In this document: positions 51,176 to 61,100 of the stretch, in pieces
Numbering within the stretch: position 1 is the first letter of the stretch
Layout of the letters: every line of letters starts with the position of its first letter
From: DLKC01 sp002478885
Lineage (GTDB): Bacteria > Bacteroidota > Bacteroidia > Chitinophagales > Chitinophagaceae
Direction: 5' to 3'
DNA length: 64,000 nt
Assembly: GCA_046329585.1 (NCBI GenBank)
Contig: JAXLUI010000001.1
Location: forward strand, 2,790,001 to 2,854,000
Translations under genes and position numbers: made by a program
The notes under the pieces: generated by a model
What the model was told of the DNA's origin: nothing
The model's input: only the letters and a program-made list of their open reading frames with translations
The model's database searches: none

Positions 51176-52966
51176 ATGAGGTATTTCTTCGGCAACATAC
51201 TAAAACATAAATACTGGTGGGTTTTTGTTGTGGGCTTATTTGCTACGGTAACTTATGTTTCGGGCTTATTTCGTTACAGCATTGATCTTACCGAGGAAAA
51301 AAGGTTCAGCCTTACAGCTCCTACAAAAGAATTGCTGGATAATATTGGCTCTACCATCGACATCCGGGTTTTTCTTACCGGCGACCTGCCTGCTGACTAT
51401 AAGAAACTAAACATTGCAACACAGGATATGCTTGCAGAATTCAAAGATCTTAGTCACAACAAAATCAACGTTCGCTTTGAAAAACCAGGTGACGGACTTG
51501 GCGACACGGCCAAGGCAATTTTGTACGACAGTCTTGCTTCAATGGGGGTTGTGTTTGAGCAATCGCAACAGCTGGCAAACGATAACGATAAAGCAACGAG
51601 CCAGATTATTATTCCATCTGCATTGGTCACATACAAAAACCGCAGGCCATTTGCGATCGACCTTCGCAGCAGCCGCAAGGTTTTCAAAAGTTTTAATGTG
51701 GTTAACGATCTTCCACAAGAAGATAAAGAAGCAACATTAAACGCGGCGGAAGCACTTCTTGAGTTCAAGTTTGCCAATGCTATCGACAAGCTTACGAGAA
51801 CTTATGTGCCGGTGGTTGCATACGCAGTGGGTAATGGTGAACCTGGCTTTTCTTTCAGGCAAGACAGTGGCTTTTTTTATAATCCCCGCGTTGCAGATTT
51901 AATCAACAACCTTAGTAACGATTACCGTTTCGGGCCCTTCGATCTCAAACTGTCTTACCCGAGCCCACAGCAGATCGATGCCCTGTTAATAGTAAAGCCC
52001 ACTGAACACTTTACCGATGAAGACAAACTGAAAATTGACCAGTATGTTATGCATGGAGGCAAGGTGATATGGTGCGTTGACAAACTCTATGCAGAGCTCG
52101 ACAGCCTTATGCGCAGCCAAGGCGATTTCGTTGCCTACGACCGCAACCTTAACCTCGATGATATACTGTTTAAATATGGCGTTCGTATAAACGGCGATCT
52201 TGTGCAGGATCTCAACTGCTCAAAAATACCCGTGGTAATGGGCCGAAATCCTGATGGCAGCCCGGTTATGCAGCGTGTGCCCTGGCCATATTATCCTTTT
52301 CTTACAGCTGTTAATAGCAACCCTATTTCAAAAAATCTCGAAAGGGTGCTGCCTTTATTTCCATCAAGCATCGACACAGTTGAGGCGCCAGGCGTTAAAA
52401 AAACAATATTACTTGCAACAGATACCAACAGCCGCAGGTTAAGTTCACCCGCCATCGTTACTTTGAACAGCGTGAAAGACGATGCTGACTTTCAAACATT
52501 CAGCAAAAGCAATGTGCCTGTTGCTGTATTGCTGGAAGGTAGTTTCAATTCGCTTTACGCAAACAGGCTTACCCCTGCATTACAGGATTCTGTTTCAAGG
52601 TCATCGGGCGAACCGTTTGCAAAATCGTCAGCCAAACCAGGCAAACAGATTGTGATGAGTGATGGAGATATTGTTACCAATACGGTAAGCAATACTACAG
52701 GGCCGCTACCGATGGGGCAGGTTCCTTTTGAAGATTACCGTTTTGCCAACCGCGAGTTTTTCCTCAATTGTGTTGACTATCTCGTTAGCGATAATGGCTT
52801 GTTCCAGGCAAGAAATAAAGACTTCACTTTACGTTTGCTTAACAAAGAAAAAGTTGAAGCACAGCGCAGTATGTGGCAGTTCATAAATATAGTTGTGCCA
52901 GTAATGCTTATTATAATGTTTGGCCTTATTTATCAGTGGCGCCGGAAACAACAATACACGGCATAA
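51176..52966 (+). CDS. gldG: Gliding-motility ABC transporter auxiliary protein GldG
   Basis: A 596-residue protein with an N-terminal membrane segment (WWVFVVGLFATVTYVSGL), a large periplasmic ABC-type_uncharacterised/aux domain beginning YSIDLTEEKRFSLTAPTKEL (the GldG signature start) and continuing with DIRVFLTGDLPADYKKL, and a C-terminal membrane anchor (FINIVVPVMLIIMFGLIYQW) near residues 572-590. It is the partner of GldF. The length is close to that of known GldG proteins. It follows gldF by 234 bp across a repeat element, and is still likely to be co-transcribed. Confidence 0.93.
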   Translation: MRYFFGNILKHKYWWVFVVGLFATVTYVSGLFRYSIDLTEEKRFSLTAPTKELLDNIGSTIDIRVFLTGDLPADYKKLNIATQDMLAEFKDLSHNKINVRFEKPGDGLGDTAKAILYDSLASMGVVFEQSQQLANDNDKATSQIIIPSALVTYKNRRPFAIDLRSSRKVFKSFNVVNDLPQEDKEATLNAAEALLEFKFANAIDKLTRTYVPVVAYAVGNGEPGFSFRQDSGFFYNPRVADLINNLSNDYRFGPFDLKLSYPSPQQIDALLIVKPTEHFTDEDKLKIDQYVMHGGKVIWCVDKLYAELDSLMRSQGDFVAYDRNLNLDDILFKYGVRINGDLVQDLNCSKIPVVMGRNPDGSPVMQRVPWPYYPFLTAVNSNPISKNLERVLPLFPSSIDTVEAPGVKKTILLATDTNSRRLSSPAIVTLNSVKDDADFQTFSKSNVPVAVLLEGSFNSLYANRLTPALQDSVSRSSGEPFAKSSAKPGKQIVMSDGDIVTNTVSNTTGPLPMGQVPFEDYRFANREFFLNCVDYLVSDNGLFQARNKDFTLRLLNKEKVEAQRSMWQFINIVVPVMLIIMFGLIYQWRRKQQYTA

Positions 52967-53071
52967 GTTAGCTGGCCTTATTTAAAAAGACACCATATAG
53001 AATTGTTGCCGCTTTACATGGTTTGTTTTAGATTTACAGTACTCAATTTTACCTAACAAAGTATTCCGGTT

Positions 53072-54106
53072 ATGAAGCAATTCATTCCTTTCCTGCTGTT
53101 GATATCTTTGTTTTCCTGCCAGGATAACACAACTAACAATAAAACGCTTACACTTCAACAATACTTCGCGCCAAAGGATAGCGGAGTACAAATGGGTGGT
53201 GTAAAAATGATCCCGGTTCAAACTCCCGTAGGAAATTTTAAAGTGTGGACAAAGGACATTGGAAACAATCCCCGCATAAAAGTGTTGCTGCTTCACGGCG
53301 GCCCGGCATTAACACATGAATACATGGAATGCTTCGAAAGTTTTTTTCCAAAGGAAGGGTTTGAAATGATAGAATACGATCAGCTCGGTTCGTATTATTC
53401 CGATCAGCCAAAAGACAGCAGCCTGTGGACAACAGAAAGGTTTGTTGATGAAGTTGAGCAGGTACGCAAAGCACTCGGTTTAAATAAAAATAATTTTTAC
53501 CTGCTAGGTAATTCATGGGGTGGCTTGCTCGCAATGGAGTATGCGCTAAAATATCAGGAAAACCTCAAGGGCCTCATTATTTGCAACATGATGGCGAGCA
53601 TACCCGACTATGAAAAATACAATGGCGTGCTCCGCGCTCAAATGCGCAAGTCGCTGGTGGATTCACTGCAGGCTTTTGAAAGCAAAGGCTTGTACAAAGA
53701 CCCAACATACCAGCAACTCGTATTAAACGAATATTATAACCAGCATTTTTGTCGCTTGCCAAACTGGCCCGACGCAGTTAACCGCTCATTTGCGCATGTC
53801 AATAACGAAATATATGTAATGATGCAGGGCCCAAGCGAATTTAAAACCGGCGGAAGACTGATTACCTGGGACCGCAAAGCCGATCTTAAAAACATTAAGG
53901 TGCCAACACTTACAGTTGGTGCCAGGTTCGATACAATGGATCCCGACCACATGAAGTGGATGAGTACACAGGTTAAACAGGGCCGCTACCTTTATTGCCC
54001 CGAAGGCAGCCATTTAGCCATGTGGGATGATCAGAAACATTTTTATCCGGGTATAATTCAGTTTATAAACGATGTCGACAACGGCTCATTCAAACCCGGC
54101 TCATAA
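53072..54106 (+). CDS. Proline-iminopeptidase-like alpha/beta hydrolase, predicted lipoprotein
   Basis: A 344-residue protein with a lipoprotein signal (LLLISLFSC, Cys about residue 15) and an alpha/beta hydrolase domain. The HGGP oxyanion motif (LLHGGPALTHEYM, about residues 73-85), the nucleophile elbow GNSWGG (about 148-153), the acid in GARFDTMDPDH and the final His in PEGSHLAMWDD form a complete catalytic set. HGGP plus GxSWGG is typical of proline iminopeptidases (S33), so N-terminal Pro removal from peptides is the best guess, at the periplasmic face. The last codons (FKPGS) overlap a CCCGGC box belonging to the downstream repeat arm. Confidence 0.87.
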   Translation: MKQFIPFLLLISLFSCQDNTTNNKTLTLQQYFAPKDSGVQMGGVKMIPVQTPVGNFKVWTKDIGNNPRIKVLLLHGGPALTHEYMECFESFFPKEGFEMIEYDQLGSYYSDQPKDSSLWTTERFVDEVEQVRKALGLNKNNFYLLGNSWGGLLAMEYALKYQENLKGLIICNMMASIPDYEKYNGVLRAQMRKSLVDSLQAFESKGLYKDPTYQQLVLNEYYNQHFCRLPNWPDAVNRSFAHVNNEIYVMMQGPSEFKTGGRLITWDRKADLKNIKVPTLTVGARFDTMDPDHMKWMSTQVKQGRYLYCPEGSHLAMWDDQKHFYPGIIQFINDVDNGSFKPGS

Positions 54107-54166
54107 AACTGTTGTGGCCTGGCTGTGTTACAAGCATTGGGTTTTACTTGCATCGCACTCTTGTAC
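54095..54166 (+). repeat. Dispersed repeat arm (left) with outer CCCGGC box overlapping a gene end
   Basis: The outer box CCCGGC (54095-54100) lies inside the last codons of the hydrolase gene. The arm CTTGCATCGCACTCTTGTAC is at 54147-54166, with one change (CAT for CGT) in the core. No clear right partner is seen before the DUF937-like gene at 54335. Confidence 0.7.
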
Positions 54167-54334
54167 TGCGATATCTTCACTCAACTATGCGTAAACGCTG
54201 ATATGTTTTTATTTCCCTAACGAGTTATATATTCTCTTCCTTTTTTCCGGCAAAACTTGGTACATTTATTATTTGCCAGAACTTTTAAAGATCATCAGTG
54301 TTATATATTTTATTTACCAATTAAAACTAACCTT

Positions 54335-54787
54335 ATGCTTGAAAACCTTTTTAACCTCGTTAAGGAACACGCCGGTGACGCTATCATCAACAATCCTGCA
54401 ATACCAAACGAAAAAAATGACGACGCCATCCATGCAGCATCAAGCTCTATTTTCAGCGGCTTGCAGAATGCATTTGCAAACGGCGGCACAGGCGATATTA
54501 TGAGCCTGTTCAGCGATAGCCAAAATTCTGGCTCAACGTCTATCGCCCAAAATATACACGGTGGATTTGTTGAAAACCTCGTTTCAAAATTGGGCATTGA
54601 CAGTGCGCAGGCTTCTTCCATCGCGACAACACTTATACCTTCTGTGCTGCAGAATTTCGTTCACAAAACAAACGACCCTAACGATAAAAGCTTCGATCTT
54701 CAGGGCATTCTCGGGAGCCTTACCGGCGGCGGCCAATCAAACGCGGGTACCGGAATAATGGATATGGTCAAGGGCTTTATGAACTAA
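54335..54787 (+). CDS. DUF937-like small protein
   Basis: A 150-residue protein without signal peptide, rich in Asn, Gly, Ser and Ala. It begins MLENLFNLVKEHAGDAIINN and has helical repeats (LVSKLGIDSAQASSIATTLI; LQNAFANGG) and a Gly-rich end (LGSLTGGGQ...MDMVKGFM). The style matches DUF937/YidB-like proteins, for which no function is firmly known. The start at 54335 is chosen because the preceding 26 in-frame codons look non-coding. It converges with the GH25 gene, with only 8 bp between the stops. Confidence 0.75.
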   Translation: MLENLFNLVKEHAGDAIINNPAIPNEKNDDAIHAASSSIFSGLQNAFANGGTGDIMSLFSDSQNSGSTSIAQNIHGGFVENLVSKLGIDSAQASSIATTLIPSVLQNFVHKTNDPNDKSFDLQGILGSLTGGGQSNAGTGIMDMVKGFMN

Positions 54788-54795
54788 GTTCGAAT

Positions 54796-55578
54796 TTATT
54801 TTATCAGCAATCCTGCAAAGTCTGAACTGTCGCCTTTAAACACGTTAAAGTCGGTGACCGACTTTATTCCATTAACTTTTCCCATGCTGTTGTGTTGCCA
54901 GAAAAGCCAATCCCTGTTAACGCTCGGATTGGCTTTTTCAAAATAATGCGCTACCCAAAGCGGGTATTCATTAAATGCTTCGCCCAGGTAATGGTTGTAA
55001 AACGAGGCGTTGGTATAAATAATGGGTTTTACTTTATATGTTTCTTCTACCTTGTTCAGGAAGTCTTTTACGCGGTTACGCATGGTTTCAGGCCTTACAC
55101 CGTATAACTCCTCGATGTCTAACACAGGTGGCAAATCGCCTTTGCTGAGTTTTACATTCTTTATAAAATTTAAGGCCTGCGCTTTTCCATCTTTTGTTGC
55201 AAGAAAAAAATGATACGCGCCGCGGGTTATGCCAGCTTCCTGTGACTTAAGCCAGTTACGCCTGAATTGCTTATCTGTATTTAGCAAACCTTCTGTTGCT
55301 TTAATAAAGACAAAGCTTAACCGTACATTTTCTTCTTTCATGTTTTTCACAGATGGCCAGAAAATGTATTGCTGGTAAGCGCTAACATCAATGCCATGTA
55401 TGCTGTAACCCGTGGGAATTTCAATTCCAAAGCCTGGATATAGTAAAAACTTTGTTTCATCTTCCTGCCGCAATTGAAAATATAAGGTGATGCCAATGTA
55501 TACCACGAGCGAGAAAATAATGGCGACGGGAATAAGCCAGTATTTTTTTCTACTCTTTGTTTGTTTTTTTCTGCTCAT
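54796..55578 (-). CDS. Glycoside hydrolase family 25 lysozyme, membrane-anchored
   Basis: A 260-residue protein with a basic N-terminus and one membrane segment (WLIPVAIIFSLVVYIGITLY, about residues 14-34) that anchors it facing the periplasm. The GH25 barrel shows GIDVSAYQ (about 63-70), FVFIKATEG, GAYHFF, the catalytic acidic cluster PPVLDIEE (about 155-162), PLWVAHYF and a closing FWQHNSMGKVNGI...DFNVF. GH25 enzymes cleave the MurNAc-GlcNAc bond of peptidoglycan, so a role in wall remodelling is likely. The start at MSRKKQ avoids five upstream codons. Confidence 0.92.
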   Translation of the reverse strand: MSRKKQTKSRKKYWLIPVAIIFSLVVYIGITLYFQLRQEDETKFLLYPGFGIEIPTGYSIHGIDVSAYQQYIFWPSVKNMKEENVRLSFVFIKATEGLLNTDKQFRRNWLKSQEAGITRGAYHFFLATKDGKAQALNFIKNVKLSKGDLPPVLDIEELYGVRPETMRNRVKDFLNKVEETYKVKPIIYTNASFYNHYLGEAFNEYPLWVAHYFEKANPSVNRDWLFWQHNSMGKVNGIKSVTDFNVFKGDSSDFAGLLIK

Positions 55579-55694
55579 AATTAGGGTGGGCAATAATAAA
55601 ACGTGTTATTCAAACTTTACATTGCGCAAAAAATCAAGTACTGGCATAACACGGTTTAAATATCATGGACCGGTTGTTGAAATAACGACACGGC

Positions 55695-55743
55695 GTTGAA
55701 GTGTGCGACGCAACGATGCTTGACCGGCTTACTGTAGCCGGGC
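55695..55743 (-). repeat. Dispersed repeat arm, GCGTCGC version (right orientation), with outer GCCGGGC box
   Basis: GTTGAAGTGTGCGACGCAAC is at 55695-55714, followed by GATGC and the outer box GCCGGGC (55737-55743). A possible strongly decayed left arm (CATTGCGCA ... CAAGTACTGG) lies around 55620-55650. It lies between the GH25 and M1 peptidase genes. Confidence 0.78.
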
Positions 55744-55756
55744 ACCAAAAGTGTAT

Positions 55757-57694
55757 TTATTCTTTTATAAGCTGTTGTTTTAACACGCCCATTTTGCCCT
55801 CAACATGCAGCACATAGTTACCGGGAGGCAAAGTTGAAGGAAGCGTAACCGAAATCGTTTCATCATTTCCCTGAGGCCTTGCTGTTGTTTTCTTTACAAG
55901 CTGGCCCGCATTTGAAAATATTTCGAGTCTTACATTTTGCGACTGCATGCCATGCAACCTAACCAACAGTTGCGATTTAAATGGGTTGGGGCTTGCAAAA
56001 ACGGCGGTAACAGGTGGCGTTCCTGCCGTAAGATGAATGGACTTGTTATCCTTGCTGATAAGCTGGTAATCTTTATCGATTAGAACAGTATCGGCTAAAA
56101 ATCCAACATCTACTTTTGCCTGCTGGTTGTTCTTTGTAAAATTTACAACAACGGTTTTTTCTTCGGTTGCATTTCTGAAGGTGAGTGCAAGTGGCACTTT
56201 ATAGAATGTAACAGATGGATGCGAAGTGGTTTGACTAAGCGTTACAGCAGCTTTCCGTTTTTCTGTTTGCGACCATTGTACCGTAAAAGACGGGTAGCCC
56301 TGGCCGGCATACCATTGCTTGAAAAAATAACCGAGGCTTTGTCCACTCACCGCTTCGAGGTTCCGTTGCAGGTCAGCCGTAGTTGCGAAGCCATATCGCA
56401 GCTTCGGATCGTTAAGATAACCGGAAATGCCTTTAAAAAAGAGGCTGTCGCCCAAGGTCCAGCGCAGCATGCGCAACAGGTAGGCGCCTTTATCGTAGCT
56501 AAGCCTGCCATCAAAAATTCTGCCTGTACTTGTTGTATCATTAACTTTTACCGAACCGTCGGGCAACGACACAACATAGTTAAGATCGCCCTGTATATTT
56601 ATAAGATTTTGCGAAGGGTTATAAATTTCGGGGTATAGAAAATCGGCACAAAAAGTAGCAAAGCCCTCATTGAGCCAAATATCCTGCCAGCTGCCGCAGG
56701 TTACCTTATCACCGAACCACTGGTGGGCTAGTTCGTGAGTAACAAGATTTTCTTCTGCGTTGATAACAAAAGAATTGGTTTGGTGTTCCATTCCTCCGCC
56801 AAAACCAAATTGTGTTTGGCCATATCTTTCGGTCAGGAACGGATAAGGAGTAAATCTATTGCTGTATAAAGAAAGGCCGTTCATTACACTGTTGACGTTA
56901 CTGTGGAAGTAGGCAGAATCTTCAGGGTATACATAAGATATCACAGGAACATTTTTATTACCAATTGCTGCATAGTCTGTAAAAGTGCTGAAATTGGTTA
57001 CTGAAAACGCAACAAGGTAACTGGCGATCGGGTACCGGTGCTTGTAATGCGAAATGGTTGTTGAGCCCTGTTGCACCTCCGCTTCGGGAACGCCGTTCGA
57101 TGAAGCTTTGTATTTGGAAGGATGGGTAATATAAATATCAATGCTATCTGCCTTGTCGTCGAGCCCATTGCGGCACGGCCACCAGTCTTTGGCGCCATAA
57201 GGCTCACTTAGGGTCCATATGACAGGTACCCCGTTATGGATCGATTGAACAAATGAGCCAAAGCCGCCGCCAACAGGCGTTCCTTTATAATAAATTGATA
57301 ACGAGTCTTTTTGACCCAACGTGTAGCTGGCCGGCAATTGTATCGACAATGTTTCGTTTGAATATTGTGTAAAAACAAGCTTTGCACTACGCATTAAAAT
57401 GCTGTCAACAGTTAGTGCATAGGAAAAATCGAATACAAGAGAAGTACCCGGGCTGGTAATATCAAAATACGGCGTAACAGTGCCCCTGATATAATTTTTA
57501 GCCGGGTTTATGATCCACTCACATCGATAGTAACTAACCGTAAAATTTCCCGAGGCAAGCGACAGTTGCTTCATGCCGAAACTTCTGTTAGCAGACATTT
57601 TTTCAAGTAAAGCAATGGGCTTGTCAGTATTTTTCTGGCAAAAAGCAACGGTCGAAAAGCAGGTAAACACGAAGATTAGAAATGACTTTTTCAT
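55757..57694 (-). CDS. M1-family zinc metallopeptidase with T9SS sorting domain
   Basis: A 645-residue secreted aminopeptidase-like enzyme. It starts with a signal peptide (MKKSFLIFVFTCFSTVAFCQ). The M1 N-terminal beta domain follows, then the substrate-binding FGFGGMEHQTN (the GxMEN region), the zinc motif HELAHQWFG (about residues 315-323) and the third ligand Glu in WLNEGFATF 18 residues on. The last 80 residues form a type A sorting domain (ASPNPFKSQLLVRLHG...VLKQQLIKE). It is predicted to be exported by T9SS and to trim peptides outside the cell. The start at 57694 is chosen over an in-frame upstream ATG at 57778 because the signal peptide begins here. Confidence 0.92.
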   Translation of the reverse strand: MKKSFLIFVFTCFSTVAFCQKNTDKPIALLEKMSANRSFGMKQLSLASGNFTVSYYRCEWIINPAKNYIRGTVTPYFDITSPGTSLVFDFSYALTVDSILMRSAKLVFTQYSNETLSIQLPASYTLGQKDSLSIYYKGTPVGGGFGSFVQSIHNGVPVIWTLSEPYGAKDWWPCRNGLDDKADSIDIYITHPSKYKASSNGVPEAEVQQGSTTISHYKHRYPIASYLVAFSVTNFSTFTDYAAIGNKNVPVISYVYPEDSAYFHSNVNSVMNGLSLYSNRFTPYPFLTERYGQTQFGFGGGMEHQTNSFVINAEENLVTHELAHQWFGDKVTCGSWQDIWLNEGFATFCADFLYPEIYNPSQNLINIQGDLNYVVSLPDGSVKVNDTTSTGRIFDGRLSYDKGAYLLRMLRWTLGDSLFFKGISGYLNDPKLRYGFATTADLQRNLEAVSGQSLGYFFKQWYAGQGYPSFTVQWSQTEKRKAAVTLSQTTSHPSVTFYKVPLALTFRNATEEKTVVVNFTKNNQQAKVDVGFLADTVLIDKDYQLISKDNKSIHLTAGTPPVTAVFASPNPFKSQLLVRLHGMQSQNVRLEIFSNAGQLVKKTTARPQGNDETISVTLPSTLPPGNYVLHVEGKMGVLKQQLIKE

Positions 57695-57837
57695 AATTAT
57701 GGCTTTACGCGTATGGCATAATAAACTCCATGGGATATTTCTATGGACCCTGTAAAATTCATCAATTAGTGCAGACAAAACGCCTTTTCCCCAAGAGGTT
57801 TTTGGCGATGCAGTTTTCTAAAGCAAATTACGGTTAT

Positions 57838-57885
57838 CCCGGCCGTATTTTTCATGGCGTCTTTGGTTGCGTCGCACTCTTGTGC
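57838..57885 (+). repeat. Dispersed repeat arm, GCGTCGC version, in the divergent spacer
   Basis: The outer box CCCGGCC (57838-57844) is followed by GTTGCGTCGCACTCTTGTGC at 57866-57885. No right partner is found. The remainder of the 475-bp divergent spacer 57695-58169 is AT-rich and must contain the promoters of the M1 and Ig-like genes; I could not place these confidently. Confidence 0.8.
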
Positions 57886-58169
57886 GTCCACAACCTCCGG
57901 CATCAAATTTACGCGGTTATAATGGCCGTAACTGTTAAACGGATATACCTGTTTACCAACAGAAGTAAGTGTACATGAAACCTTTATTGAACGCCAACTA
58001 TAAAAAATCGACAGTGCTTTGTAGTACAATATTAAGGCCGGTTGTAGAGCTAAAACATAAAATTTCTCCCTGTTTTTGGTTTTGATGCTGAGTATCAATT
58101 CACAGTATATAAGCATCAGATAAACATGTTTTTTGCTTGTAAAAAGACTATTGTATTTGTCTAATTTTA

Positions 58170-61100
58170 ATGTCCCAATATTCTATACAGTTGAAAAAAC
58201 TATCCGATAAAGTTTTTTTAGCGCTCTACAATTTTCGACCTAAACCTAACGGCGCTAACAGCCCAGCACCAACGAAATCCCGGGTTCTGGGTTTACGTGT
58301 AGCTATATGTCTTTTAGCAATTGTTTCTTTTTTTACTGCAAGTGCACAGGTTACACTAACAAATCCACCATACAGCCAAACATTTAATTCCATCAGTTCG
58401 GGTTTGCCAACTGGGTGGACAGTAAGAACCGGGGCAACCGGCAGTGCGCTGGGAACAAGTGTTTCAGCGATAACAGCAGCAACCGCGTGGTCAACGGCAA
58501 CTGGCCAATTCGCTAACTATGCTTCTGCCAATTCCCCGGCTGGGTCAGCTGATAACAGCACTACACAATCTTCCCGGTCAGATAGGGCTTTGGGCGTTCG
58601 GCAAACCTCGGTTTATGGCGATCCCGGTGTTGCATTTGTGTTGCAGATTACCAACACCACCGGTCTTTCCGAATTTTCTTTAACCTTCAAGTTAATGAAT
58701 TTAGATCCCACTGCAGGCAAATCAACAGCCTGGAAGGTGGACTATGGTTTTGGGGCATCTCCATCTTCATTTACCGATGCGACCACTTCACCGGCTAATC
58801 CGGTTACTGGTAACAGCGGCGCATGGGGGCCATCAAATGGCACAACAGTAACGGTAAATTTTGGCGCCTCACTGGATAATAAAAGCGGCCCGGTTTGGAT
58901 AAGGATTGTAACAAAAAGCGCTACCGGGGGAACCGGAAATACAAGACCAGTAACAGCTATCGATGATTATAATTTGAATTGGTACAAAATATCAACAACG
59001 TCCACCGGATATGGTCCATATTGCGTAACAACAGCAACGGGATCCTCATCATTTAACATTCCAGTCACCACAATAGGCACGTTTAACAGCGGAAATATCT
59101 ATACCGCACAGCTTTCAAATGCGAGTGGTTCATTTTCATCGCCTGTGACGATCGGAACCTTAACCAGTACGGCCAATAGCGGCAATATTCCAGTGACAAT
59201 TCCTGCGGGCCTTTCAGGCGGCTCAGGGTACAGGGTTCGGGTAATTTCCAGTAATCCCTCCCTAACAAGTGCTGATAATGGAAGCAATATCACCATCAAC
59301 GCAATCTCCGGCCAACCGTCAGATGCTTCAGTTTGTATCGGCTCTTCAGCCACTTTCACTGTTTCAAACAGTGGGTCGCCTACATACCAATGGCAGGAAA
59401 GTCCAGATCAATCCACTTGGTCAGACCTGTCTAACGGAATATTTTCCGGCACTACATACGGAGGAGCAACAACTGCAACACTTTCTGTTTCCGGTTCAAA
59501 TTCGCGCTATTACAGGTGTAACGTTACATACAGCGGCTGCACATTAACAACTTCTTCCGCACACCTGGTTTATAATGCGTTGCCGCTTGCCCCTCCGGCA
59601 CCCACAACTCCCTACAACCCTGTTTGCGAAACGGCTACACTAACAGAATCTTCTGCCATTACCGGAGTAAGTTACTTCTGGCAAGGAACGACTTTGAACG
59701 GAACAAGTACGGCAAACAATGCGTCGATACCTGCAAGTGTGTCTGCTTCGGGTACATATTACGTGAGGGCACAAAACAATAGTTCAGGTTGTTGGAGCAG
59801 CGGATCGGGATCAATTAATGTGACCATTAATAGCGCTCCTGCTATAACCACGCAGCCTGTAGACAAGACCCTTCAGGTTTATTCAAGTGCAACTTTTTCC
59901 GTTGTAACAAGCGCAATAAATCCATCATATAGCTGGCAATACAGCGCGGATGGGAGCACGAACTGGACAGCTGTTGTGAGCAATACTCCAAATGCAATCA
60001 TGTATTCGGGGTCAACGTCTGCCAATCTCATAGCTTCCACGAACATCAACTTCTCAGGAACTTATTATTACAGGTGTATTATTGCTGGAACGAATGGCTG
60101 CAACACCATTTCCAATATTGTAAGGTTAACACTGGCGGGTGAAACAGCCACGAATACGGTTCCGTTCAGCATTGGAAAACCATGTGGCTCAAGCGGCGAC
60201 TCCATTATGTATTTTACCTATGACCGCACGGGCTCTACATTATCACGTTTGACTTCCTGCAAGCCTTACCTCGCTTCACCGGGGCTTTCTTCTACTGCTA
60301 CGAGTGTAAGTTTTAATCCTGCCGATGGTTACCTTTACCTGATACGTTTTCAAAATTCATCAGGGGTTTACACTTCCTATGTCTGGAGATGGCTTCCAGG
60401 GTCTTGCCCGGGTAGTGCTGCAAGTCCGTTGCCGGTTTATAAGACTTACAGCAACCAGTTAATAGCCGGCCTCGATTTTGACCAGACTGGCATAGGTTAC
60501 CAAATTGTCTTTACCGGTAGTTCTGCTCCCTATGGTATGGCGCTGCAGCAGGTCGATTTTGCTACAAATACATTCGGGCCAATTGAAAATATTGATCTTG
60601 GCGGTAAAAATGTTTATACGCAAAATGGTGACTTGGTAATGATTGATGGATATTCATTTATGGTATGGGATAATAAATATTTCTCTTTGAATTACCAGGA
60701 TTACAATACGGCAACAGCGCTAAAGGCAACCTTTATCGATACACTGGCTGTACCTGGTAATGCCAAAATTGTAGGTCTTGCATATGCCCAGGGAAAAATG
60801 GTAGCGAGCGCCAGCAATTGCAGCTATTACGATTTCAATATCATCAATGGAAGAATGACAAGTTTAGGTTCCAATGCCGGAGTTCAATATTCAACCGATA
60901 TGTCAAACATTACGTCAGGTGTAGGAGCTGCAAAAAGATTGGTATCTTCTACCCCTGTAAGCGCCGGTGTCTATGATCTTGTTTACGACATCACGGTCAA
61001 GAATTATGGTGATTACCCGATCTCTAATTTACAGGTACTTGAAGATCTTACTACAATACACCCATCAGGTGCATCTGTAATTTCAAATGTAAGCACCGAA

